Below are positions 1 through 7,579 of a stretch of DNA of 13,753 nt, piece after piece. The position numbers and the translations under genes are program-made. The stretch is from JAWPNA01 sp045402695 (lineage in GTDB: Bacteria > Acidobacteriota > Polarisedimenticolia > JACPZX01 > DASXTC01): positions 1 through 13,753 of the forward strand of contig JAWPNA010000417.1 of NCBI GenBank assembly GCA_045402695.1, read 5' to 3'. The stretch's first letter is position 1; each line of letters begins with the position of its first letter. A model generated the notes under the pieces. The model did no database searches. It was given only the letters and a program-made list of their open reading frames with translations, and was not told the origin of the DNA.

Positions 1-776
1 CCGCCGCCGTGCCCGCCATCGTCGATCGGCTCACCAGAGAGCTGGAGGCGCCGCCGCTGCCTTCCAGCATCCTGTACATCGTTGAAGAGGCCGGCAGCCT
101 GCCCGAAAACGAGATTGCCTCCGCGATGCCCGAGTGGGCCGCCGGCATCGCCATGCCCGAGACGCACACGGTCGTCATCCGGCCCGAGCGCGTCCCTTCC
201 TACACGCAGCGGCGGCTGGCGGGGGTGCTGGCGCACGAGACCGCTCACCTGATCGCCTACGAAGCCGCGGGACGCGGCGCCGGCCTCATGCCTTCCTGGT
301 TCCGCGAGGGGGTGGCGGCCACGCTGGCCCGCGACGGAGAATGGATGGACTTCGTCGTCCTGTGGCTGTCTGAGGTCCCCTCCTCTCCGAGACCGCTGGC
401 GCAGCTCGATGCGTGCTTTTCTGCGGCCGGAAGCTCGGTGCAACGAAAGGCCGCGTACGCGGGATCGTTCTCGTTTCTCCAGTTCGCCGGTCGTAAGCAC
501 GGCGCAGGGTTTCCCGCCCGGGTCCTGGCGGGCCTGCGAGATGGGCTCGACTTCGAGGCCGCGTGGGCGAGGGGCGCCGCTGCCGTCTCTTTGGACCAGG
601 ACGAGCAGGCCTGGTCCGTCTCGCTGCGGGGGCGCATGCGCTGGATCGCGGTGCTCACCTCCACCTTCACGCTCTGGACCGCGATCACCCTGCTGGTGAT
701 GCTGGCCTACCTGTGGAAGCGCCGGCGCGGGCGGCGGCTGATGGAGCGGTGGAGGGAGGACGAACCGTTCGACTGA
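1..776 (+). CDS. Membrane-anchored gluzincin-type metallopeptidase-like protein, 5' end missing
   Basis: The reading frame is open to the left edge of the window, so the true start and any signal peptide lie outside; the first possible start inside is GTG at 9. Counting from there (255 residues), an HExxH zinc-binding motif (HETAH) lies at residues 76-80. It is followed about 20 residues later by WFREG (97-101), whose Glu is in the usual place for the third zinc ligand of peptidase-MA-like gluzincins. Residues 212-236 form one hydrophobic membrane segment, followed by an Arg/Lys-rich cytoplasmic tail, so the catalytic domain should face the periplasm. The stop is 16 bases before the preferred ftsE start, so the gene may share an operon or function with ftsEX. 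The metallopeptidase fold is well supported by the motif pair; activity and substrate are unknown. Confidence 0.75.
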   Translation, partial: AAVPAIVDRLTRELEAPPLPSSILYIVEEAGSLPENEIASAMPEWAAGIAMPETHTVVIRPERVPSYTQRRLAGVLAHETAHLIAYEAAGRGAGLMPSWFREGVAATLARDGEWMDFVVLWLSEVPSSPRPLAQLDACFSAAGSSVQRKAAYAGSFSFLQFAGRKHGAGFPARVLAGLRDGLDFEAAWARGAAAVSLDQDEQAWSVSLRGRMRWIAVLTSTFTLWTAITLLVMLAYLWKRRRGRRLMERWREDEPFD

Positions 777-779
777 CCC

Positions 780-785
780 TATAAT
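780..785 (+). promoter_or_regulatory. TATAAT -10-like hexamer immediately before ftsE
   Basis: A perfect TATAAT ends seven bases before the ATG at 793. No recognisable -35 element lies 16-18 bases upstream. No Shine-Dalgarno sequence lies between it and the ATG; the nearest purine run (751-760) is inside the upstream gene and too far away. This fits a -10-driven leaderless transcript beginning at or near the ATG. It could also be chance at a gene junction. Confidence 0.4.
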
Positions 786-792
786 GACCGCC

Positions 793-1539
<747 letters not shown>

Positions 1540-1540
1540 G

Positions 1541-2446
1541 ATGCTCCAGACGCTGCGCTACTTCGTCCGCGAGGCCGTCATCGGGTTCTACCGGGCCCGC
1601 GCGATGAACCTGGTCACGGTCTCGATCATCGCGGCCTCTCTGTCCGTGCTGGGGGGGTTCCTGATCCTCTCGGGGAACCTCGGGGCGCTCGCCGAGGGAT
1701 GGGACCGCGTCCAGATCAACGCCTACCTGAAGGACGACGCGGTGGCGGATCGCCCATCGGAGGTGGAGCGGCTCATCGAGGCGCTCGAGAGCCGACCCAT
1801 CGTGGACAGGGTGCGGTTCGTGTCGCGCGATGAGGCGCTGGCGATCTTCCGGTCGCGGTTCGCCTCGCTGGCCGGCGCGGCCGACTCGCTTCAGTCCAAC
1901 CCCTTTCCCGCTTCGATCGAGATCACCGCGAAAGGAAGGCGCAACGAACGGGCGGCCGGCACCGAGGAGATGATTTCGGAGCTGAGATCCTCGCCCTTGG
2001 TGGAAAGCGTCCAGGACAACGAAGAGGAGGCGCGCAAGCTCCTGTCAATCCTGGCGGTGGTGTCGAGCATCGGCCTGGGGGTGGGAGGGGTCCTGGCCGC
2101 CGCCTCCGTTTTCATCATCTTCAACGTGATCCGCCTGACAGTTCACGCGCGGCGCGACGAGATCAACATCATGCGTCTGGTGGGCGCCACGGGAGGTTTC
2201 ATCCGGGGGCCGTTTCTGGTCGAGGGGATGCTGCAGGGGGTCCTCGGCGCCGCCGGCGCTCTGGCGCTGCTGTACGGGGGACACCTCTTGTTGATGGACT
2301 ACGCCGCGCGGTCGGGCAGCGCCCTGTCCGGCCTTCTCAGCGCGCAGTTCCTTCCCACCGCCCGCGCCGCGGGCCTCGCCGGCGGCGGATTGCTCATCGG
2401 CCTGGCCGGCAGCGCCCTGTCCCTTCGGCGCTTCCTCGTGGAGTAG
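1541..2446 (+). CDS. ftsX: Cell division protein FtsX (permease-like)
   Basis: FtsX is the inner-membrane partner of FtsE. The 301 residues show the family layout: a short cytoplasmic N-terminus, TM1 (about 24-46), a periplasmic domain (about 50-165) holding the family motif NPFPASIEI (120-128), then three more membrane segments (about 168-198, 220-252 and 274-296). The cytoplasmic stretch after TM2, with RRDEINIMRLVGAT (204-217) and IRGPFLVEG, is typical of FtsX. The ATG at 1541 is chosen because a purine-rich ribosome-binding run lies at about 1516-1530 and the protein then begins like its relatives. The frame is open back to TTG at 1508, inside ftsE. No EnvC-like hydrolase activator follows; the next gene converges from the other strand 12 bases later. 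Confidence 0.95.
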   Translation: MLQTLRYFVREAVIGFYRARAMNLVTVSIIAASLSVLGGFLILSGNLGALAEGWDRVQINAYLKDDAVADRPSEVERLIEALESRPIVDRVRFVSRDEALAIFRSRFASLAGAADSLQSNPFPASIEITAKGRRNERAAGTEEMISELRSSPLVESVQDNEEEARKLLSILAVVSSIGLGVGGVLAAASVFIIFNVIRLTVHARRDEINIMRLVGATGGFIRGPFLVEGMLQGVLGAAGALALLYGGHLLLMDYAARSGSALSGLLSAQFLPTARAAGLAGGGLLIGLAGSALSLRRFLVE

Positions 2447-2458
2447 GACCTCTCCCCC

Positions 2459-5400
2459 TCAGAACGCGTAGCCGATGTAGAAGTCGGCGTTGATCGACGT
2501 GTCGTCGGTCTCCTCGATCGGGCACTGGGAGACGAAGTTCACGAAGGTCTGGATGTCTGTTATGCCTGACGGAGCGCACGCGTTCGTGATGTGCGTCTCT
2601 CCGAATGGCAGCCGCCGCGCGAAGTTCCAGTTCAGATCGAACGGCCCCAGCCGGAACGAGAAACCGATCCCGTACGACGCCCGGCCGTCTTGAAACCTGT
2701 TCGCGTCACTGTCGTACAGCTTGAAGTCCCGGAACACCACCAGCTCCTTGTCCCAGAACAGGCCGTCCTGGGTCCAGGCCGCCCCGGCGTCAAAGAACAG
2801 CAGCCCGCGGATCTGGCGGATCGAGCCGAATGGGAACCGCAGCTCGTCGATCAGAGGAAACCGCAGCTCCAGATTGGTGAAGGCGGCGCTGTCTCCCAGG
2901 AACTCGCGATACCTGAAGCCGCGGATCTGGTTGTAGCCTCCGATGCTGAAGAACGGCGCGCCGTCTCCCCGACTTACGTCGGCAACCAGCCTCCAGGCGA
3001 GGAGCGACCGGCGCGTCAGCTTGCGGTAGGCGCGAAAGTCGAGATCGTACTCGGTGAAGGTGCCGATAGCGCCCGTGGAGGCCGGGACCGACGTGATGTT
3101 GAAGGCCACGCGCTTCCCGTGCCACGCCCCGAACTCCTTGAAGATCGTGGTGTCGTTCACGATCCCCACCGACGCGAAGGGTGACGTTCCGGTCTCGGTA
3201 TTGAAGTCGAGGAATCCGATGGTGGCGCCCTTGGGCACGGTGCTGGGATCCGGCACGGGTTCGTTGGGATCCATCGACACGAAACCGGGATCACTCTCGA
3301 ACAACGCGAGGTTTGAGCTGACGATGTCCCTGTTCATGACCCCCGCGCTCCCCTGGACGCGTGTGTGGGTGCTGAAGGGGTAGACGAGCCCTGCGCGCGC
3401 GCTGGTCACCCGGTCCACCTGCTCCCTCACGAAGCTGCTCGAGGAGGTCTGCACCACCACGAAGTCGCGGTAATCGGCGAGCCCCACCAGCCACTGCAGG
3501 CGGTTCTTCATGTTGATGTAGCCGACGTCGAAGTTGTTGAAGGAGGCGACGGTCTGCGCGTTGACCCAGATTCTGTGGTCCCCCAGCAGATCGGAGAAGA
3601 CGAGGTAGGCGTCCCCGAAGACCGTCCCGTCGCTCGCCACGCCGATGCCAACCTGGGGGACGGTCTCGATGTGGTACTTGAGCTTTCCGAACGGCCGCTT
3701 CTCCGCTTCGTCCACCGTCAGTTTCAGCGGCGGCTCGAACGGGACGATCTCCTGGGGCTCCTCCACCCGCTCCGAAGGGGAGATGACCTTCACCGGTTTG
3801 TCCTGGTCCACCGTGTAGAGCCTGAACCGTCCCTGCCAGTAGGAGGTGGTCACCAGGCGCCGCTTCCCCTCCTCCTCGGGCAGCTCGCGGGGACTGAACG
3901 CGCCGCTGATCAGGTCGGTGTACTGCTTCATCTCTCCTGTCTCCAGGTCCAGGGAGAAGATGTTGTAGATCCCTTTGGCGCCTCCATCCGAGGCGTAATA
4001 GACCCGCTTGCCGTCGCGCGAGAACGTCGGCTCGATATCGCTGGTCTCGCCGAAGGTGAGCTGAGTCTTCTGCGCAGGGTCGTCGTAATCGAGCAGGAAG
4101 ACCTTCTCGTAGGAGTTGATCCGCCGGTTGTACAGGATCGTCTTGCCGTCCTCCGACCAGGACGGGTTGGAGTCGTAGAACGAGTCGTTGGTGATGTTGG
4201 CCAGCGCCTTGGTCTCGAGGTTGTACTCGAAGATGTCCACCTGCCCTTTCTTGTTTCCCACGAAGGCGATCCGCTTCCCGTCGGGGGAAAAGGCGGGCGA
4301 GGCGGCCTGGTCCACGTCCAGGACCTGCTTGAGCACCTGCTTGCCCGTGACGGCGTTGTAAAGCAGAAGCAGCCGCTTGTTGTCCTTGCGGGCGAACACC
4401 GCCACCTCGTCGCCGCCGGGCGACCAGGAAATGTCGTTGATGATCCGGCCGCCGTACAGTCCCGTGATGAGATAGTCGTAGTCGGTGGAGATTCCCTTGG
4501 TGAGGTTCCGGATCACCTCGCCGTCCTTGGCGTTGATGACGAAGATGTCCAGGTCCTCCGCCTTGTTGGTCATCACCGCGATCAGGTCACCCGAGGGCGA
4601 CAGGGCGGGTGAGAAGGTGACCACGCCGGGCAGCTTGATCCCCACCTCCTTGCCATGGTCCTCCGGTTCGTTCTTGGCAAGCGACGTTGGAACGTACTTC
4701 TTCATCAGGAACCGCTTGAAGCGCCGATCGAACTCCTCCGGCTCGACGCCGAACGCTTCCTTGATCGCCTTGCCGAGATTCTCCGTCAGAAGGACCTTCC
4801 GGTACTCATTGAGAAACGAGCGGATCCCCTCGGGCCCAAACTCCTTCTCGATGAACTCGAAGGCCGCCTGTCCATAGCGGTACAGGATGAGCTGCGAGCC
4901 GCCCCGCACCCTGGTGATGGGCGGCACCAGGCCGCTCACCACCGCGTCGCGGATGAACATGATCGCCAGGCTGTCCTCGTCCTGGGCCATGTGCGACGCC
5001 ATCCCTTCCATCAGCCAGCCGGCGGGATTACCCCTCAAGGCGCGCCCGGCGGAGTCCGAGAACAGGATGCTGAACTGGAAGATGTGGGTCAGCTCGTGCG
5101 TGATGACCTTGTACAGGAAGTCGGGAGGCTGATCGATCGGCAGCACCATCCGCTTTTCCAGGGGCTCGGCGAACGCCAGCACGCCGAGATCGATGAAGCC
5201 CAGCTCGATGTTGGTCTGCTCGAACTCTCCGTGGGTCTTGTAGTAGATGAGCGGGATCCTGAACTTCGGCTCGTGATCCAGGGACTTGCTGAGGTACAGG
5301 TAAGCGCTCTCGGCGCTGGAGACGACTTGCTCCAGGAACGCCTCCTCCTCCGGGTAGTAATAGACATCGAAGTGGGGAGCGTGATAGACGCGCCAGTCGA

Positions 5401-5542
5401 AATCCAGGTAGTGGACCTTGTTCTGCCCGAACCGGCCGAACTGCGCCCAGGCGTCGGCCCCTCCCCCCTCTCCCACGACCAGCCCGGCCACCATCACGGC
5501 GGCGAGAACCGCGCCACGGGCCCATCGGTGCCGCATGGTCAT
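2459..5542 (-). CDS. Exported gluzincin peptidase / TolB-like propeller / Omp85-type barrel fusion protein
   Basis: The protein has 1027 residues in three parts after a signal peptide (about 1-33). Residues 50-285 form a peptidase-MA-like domain with HELTH (149-153) and WLMEGMASH (177-185), where Glu179 is the likely third zinc ligand. Residues about 305-600 hold PD40/TolB-like propeller repeats, recognisable by repeated SPDGKRIAF, SEDGKTILY and SRDGKRVYY blades. Residues about 615-1027 are a beta-barrel with the Omp85 signature IRGF (873-876) and a C-terminal strand ending YIGYAF, whose terminal Phe is the expected outer-membrane insertion signal. No POTRA domains are visible. The ATG at 5542 has a GGAG 10 bases upstream and lies 7 bases after the preceding gene's stop, so it is co-transcribed. 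By inference it sits in the outer membrane with the peptidase and propeller in the periplasm. Its substrate is unknown. Confidence 0.88.
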   Translation of the reverse strand: MTMRHRWARGAVLAAVMVAGLVVGEGGGADAWAQFGRFGQNKVHYLDFDWRVYHAPHFDVYYYPEEEAFLEQVVSSAESAYLYLSKSLDHEPKFRIPLIYYKTHGEFEQTNIELGFIDLGVLAFAEPLEKRMVLPIDQPPDFLYKVITHELTHIFQFSILFSDSAGRALRGNPAGWLMEGMASHMAQDEDSLAIMFIRDAVVSGLVPPITRVRGGSQLILYRYGQAAFEFIEKEFGPEGIRSFLNEYRKVLLTENLGKAIKEAFGVEPEEFDRRFKRFLMKKYVPTSLAKNEPEDHGKEVGIKLPGVVTFSPALSPSGDLIAVMTNKAEDLDIFVINAKDGEVIRNLTKGISTDYDYLITGLYGGRIINDISWSPGGDEVAVFARKDNKRLLLLYNAVTGKQVLKQVLDVDQAASPAFSPDGKRIAFVGNKKGQVDIFEYNLETKALANITNDSFYDSNPSWSEDGKTILYNRRINSYEKVFLLDYDDPAQKTQLTFGETSDIEPTFSRDGKRVYYASDGGAKGIYNIFSLDLETGEMKQYTDLISGAFSPRELPEEEGKRRLVTTSYWQGRFRLYTVDQDKPVKVISPSERVEEPQEIVPFEPPLKLTVDEAEKRPFGKLKYHIETVPQVGIGVASDGTVFGDAYLVFSDLLGDHRIWVNAQTVASFNNFDVGYINMKNRLQWLVGLADYRDFVVVQTSSSSFVREQVDRVTSARAGLVYPFSTHTRVQGSAGVMNRDIVSSNLALFESDPGFVSMDPNEPVPDPSTVPKGATIGFLDFNTETGTSPFASVGIVNDTTIFKEFGAWHGKRVAFNITSVPASTGAIGTFTEYDLDFRAYRKLTRRSLLAWRLVADVSRGDGAPFFSIGGYNQIRGFRYREFLGDSAAFTNLELRFPLIDELRFPFGSIRQIRGLLFFDAGAAWTQDGLFWDKELVVFRDFKLYDSDANRFQDGRASYGIGFSFRLGPFDLNWNFARRLPFGETHITNACAPSGITDIQTFVNFVSQCPIEETDDTSINADFYIGYAF

Positions 5543-5549
5543 ATTGGCG

Positions 5550-6245
5550 TCACTCCGTGAGCAAGTACCTCGTCTCGACTCTGGTGCGTGGCGTCAGTAT
5601 TCCCAGGATTCCGTCTCCGACGCGCTCGAAGAGCTGGTGCAGCACGGTCAGGGCGTCGTTTCCCTTGCCGTCGAAGAGGGTTTCCTCGGAGAGGTGGTCT
5701 TCATACAGCAGGTCGCCTGAGGAACCCCTGAAGAAGTACAGTCCCAGCTCCATCTGGAACGACTCGCGCTCGACCCAGCGCGAGCGTCGCAGCCTCTGAC
5801 CCGTCCGCTCGGAGATGAGGTCCTCCTGCACGAACCCGGACTGGTCCTTGGAGCCGAACTCGAGCGTGCCGCCGATGACGAGGTCGGCGTTGAACCGCGT
5901 GCCGAGACGTTTCCAGTAGGCGGCATTGCGAATCGCGTCCTCGATTGGCTGCTCGGGCAACGGCAGGGGCTCCACGTCGAGCACCTCGAACTTCGTATGC
6001 TTGCGCAACAGGTCTCTCAGGGATCGGTTGAGCTCCCTGTCCAGATCCACCGTGGGGTGATCGACCGCTCGGAAGCCGCCCACCAGGATCCGGTTCATCG
6101 CCGTGGTGTCGATCCTCTGAGCGACCGGCAGAGGGATCTGCACCTCGACGACCCCGGCGGTCGCCGCTGCCGCCGGCAGCAGCATCAGCAGTGCCATCAG
6201 GGCCACGCCTGCATTGACGGCGACGGTGCCTGTTCTAGGTCCCAC
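5550..6245 (-). CDS. Secreted CsgG/TolB-N-like protein of unknown function
   Basis: The product has 231 residues with an N-terminal signal peptide (hydrophobic core about 10-30, Ala-rich cleavage region) and no lipobox cysteine. The mature part carries a pattern seen in the CsgG / LpoB / TolB-N type fold: a strand ILVGGF (53-58), a helix DLDRELNRSLRDLLRKH (67-83), a strand FEVLDVEP (86-93), then RFNADLVIGGTLE (117-129). Such domains are periplasmic and usually help assemble or regulate outer-membrane machines. The family call is from pattern only. The start is GTG at 6245, with AAGGA six bases upstream. It overlaps the TPR gene's stop by 11 bases, and its own stop lies 7 bases before the Omp85-type gene, so all three are probably one translationally coupled operon. 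Confidence 0.7.
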   Translation of the reverse strand: MGPRTGTVAVNAGVALMALLMLLPAAAATAGVVEVQIPLPVAQRIDTTAMNRILVGGFRAVDHPTVDLDRELNRSLRDLLRKHTKFEVLDVEPLPLPEQPIEDAIRNAAYWKRLGTRFNADLVIGGTLEFGSKDQSGFVQEDLISERTGQRLRRSRWVERESFQMELGLYFFRGSSGDLLYEDHLSEETLFDGKGNDALTVLHQLFERVGDGILGILTPRTRVETRYLLTE

Positions 6246-6612
6246 CGGGATCCTTGCGCTGCACGTTGTGGGAGTTCATGAACCGATGGTGGTTCTCGAG
6301 AATGGTCTTGTTGTCGGGAGCCAGGGTCAGGGCTTTTTCGTACGCCTCGCGCGCGGAGTCAACCTCGCCGAGGCTCTCCTTCGCCACCGCCAGGTTGTTG
6401 AACGCCTGGGCGTCGGCGCCGCCGGCTTTGCCGGCCTTTTCGAACCGGAAGGCAGCCTCCCTCCAGGCTCCCTTCAGCGCCATCTTGACGCCGAACTCGA
6501 GCTGCCGGGCAGCCTCGCTCTTGAAGACAGCCTCGGGATGACCCCGAACGAGGAGGAGACAACCCAGCGCGCAGGCGGCCACTAGAATCACTCGGCGCTG
6601 GCGGCGGTTCAC
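6235..6612 (-). CDS. Small exported tetratricopeptide-repeat protein
   Basis: From GTG at 6612 the product has 125 residues. A basic N-terminus (NRRQRR) and a hydrophobic stretch (8-22) form a signal peptide or membrane anchor. Residues about 35-101 make two TPR units, the second clearest at 68-101 (AFNNLAVAKESLGEVDSARE, then AYEKALTLAPD). TPR units usually bind partner proteins. The frame is open far upstream, but that extension lies antisense-free inside the VWA gene in another frame and looks non-coding. An ATG at 6678 would give 147 residues, but it lies upstream of the predicted -10 element, so GTG is preferred. Its 3' end overlaps the CsgG-like gene by 11 bases. By inference it is a periplasmic adaptor for the two downstream products. 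Confidence 0.75.
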   Translation of the reverse strand: MNRRQRRVILVAACALGCLLLVRGHPEAVFKSEAARQLEFGVKMALKGAWREAAFRFEKAGKAGGADAQAFNNLAVAKESLGEVDSAREAYEKALTLAPDNKTILENHHRFMNSHNVQRKDPGGT

Positions 6613-6663
6613 CGTTGTCTCTTCATCCTCGGAATTGATCGCGCCTGGTGCGGCCTGTCTGAA

Positions 6664-6693
6664 AGTATAATGCAGCATCTTCGGCCCTTTCAA
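6664..6693 (-). promoter_or_regulatory. Sigma-70-like promoter for the TPR / CsgG-like / Omp85-type operon
   Basis: On the minus strand TTGAAA (6693-6688) and TATACT (6669-6664) are separated by 18 bases. The -35 hexamer overlaps the stop codon of the upstream VWA gene. The expected transcript would start near 6657, leaving about 45 bases before the GTG at 6612. This would allow the operon to be expressed separately from the VWA gene. Confidence 0.5.
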
Positions 6694-7559
6694 CGCACTA
6701 CGTATCCCCGTCTCGCCGCCGCCGTCGCCCCCGACCGTATGACACCGACCTCGATGCTCCGGTAGCCTGGTTTCTTCGGGTCGGGCGGCTCGTAGGCCAG
6801 CAGGTAGCGCGAGCCCAGCGACTCCGTGATGCGCGCGAAGGCTGACCTCATCTGCGAGGTCTCCTTCGCCGCCAGCAGCTCCCCGCCCGTCTCCTGGGTC
6901 ATCCGGGACAGCGACGCCGGGGTCGCACCCGCGGCCGCGCCGCACACCACGGCGAACACCATCACGTCGGCGGCCTGCGCCGACTCGATGGAGGTCCTGA
7001 GGCGTCCTTCGTCCCCCTCGTAAACCGTATCCTCCCCGTCGGTGAACAGCAACAGCACCCGCGTGCCGGACCTATGGGAAAGGTGCATCGACCCGATGCG
7101 CAGCGCGTCGTACAGCGCGGTACGGGTCCCCTCCACGCGCACCGCGCCCGCCGCCCGTGCCACAACGCCCGCCTCCTGCGTGAAACCCTGCTCCAGAAAG
7201 ACCTCGTCGTTGAACGTGAGCAGAGACAGCGCCGAAGAGTCGGGCTGCTCCTCCAGGAACTCGGTGACCGCCTTCTGCGCCGACCAGAGTCGCCCCTCCA
7301 TGCTCCGGCTGTTGTCCAGCGCCACGACAATCGACGCTGGGGCAGGCTCGCTCGTGAACGAGACGATCGGCTGCGGCCTCCCGTCTTCGCGGATGATGAA
7401 GTCGGAGGCGGTGAGGCCCCGGAGCGGGCGCCCGTTCTGGTCGCGCACCACCACCGGGACCTGCACGAGATCCACGCTGATCGACTCCACGTAGGGGCGG
7501 GTGGCCGGCGCAGCCCCCAGGTCAGAGGACAGAATCAGGGAGAAGACGAACGCGAGCAT
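6690..7559 (-). CDS. Secreted VWFA-related protein of the acidobacterial type
   Basis: The product has 289 residues: a short signal-like N-terminus (1-18), a beta-rich leader with VDLVQVPVVVRDQNGRPLRG and LTASDFIIREDG (about 29-60), then a von Willebrand factor A domain. The MIDAS metal site looks intact: DNSRS (82-86) supplies D-x-S-x-S, a Thr is available in GTRTALYDAL (144-153), and FTDGED (172-177) gives the second Asp. The combination of this leader and VWA domain matches the VWFA-related domain family described mainly from Acidobacteria. Members are thought to bind proteins outside the cytoplasm; the ligand here is unknown. The ATG at 7559 lies six bases after a TATACT hexamer with no Shine-Dalgarno sequence between, suggesting a leaderless transcript. 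It diverges from aroA. Confidence 0.85.
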   Translation of the reverse strand: MLAFVFSLILSSDLGAAPATRPYVESISVDLVQVPVVVRDQNGRPLRGLTASDFIIREDGRPQPIVSFTSEPAPASIVVALDNSRSMEGRLWSAQKAVTEFLEEQPDSSALSLLTFNDEVFLEQGFTQEAGVVARAAGAVRVEGTRTALYDALRIGSMHLSHRSGTRVLLLFTDGEDTVYEGDEGRLRTSIESAQAADVMVFAVVCGAAAGATPASLSRMTQETGGELLAAKETSQMRSAFARITESLGSRYLLAYEPPDPKKPGYRSIEVGVIRSGATAAARRGYVVR

Positions 7560-7565
7560 GCGATC

Positions 7566-7573
7566 AGTATAAT
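7566..7573. promoter_or_regulatory. Overlapping divergent -10 elements between the VWA gene and aroA
   Basis: Eight bases hold TATAAT on the plus strand (7568-7573) and TATACT on the minus strand (7571-7566). Each is separated by six bases from a start codon, aroA at 7580 and the VWA gene at 7559. Neither side has a clear -35 hexamer or a Shine-Dalgarno sequence. Two polymerases could not occupy this site at once, so the two genes may compete. Confidence 0.45.
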
Positions 7574-7579
7574 CTCCCC

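Noticed and set aside
3365..4612. Plus-strand open frame of 415 codons
   Set aside because: It is antisense to the peptidase-propeller-Omp85 gene. Its translation is a Val/Leu/Arg/Asp/His-rich mirror product with no domain, as expected from GC-rich third positions.
4655..5560. Plus-strand open frame of 301 codons
   Set aside because: Antisense to the N-terminal half of the same gene; composition is His/Gln/Leu/Arg rich without motifs or a ribosome-binding site.
6613..6945. N-terminal extension of the TPR protein, giving 236 residues
   Set aside because: The extra residues overlap the VWA gene in another frame, are Gly/Arg rich, and lie upstream of the likely promoter and the signal-like N-terminus.
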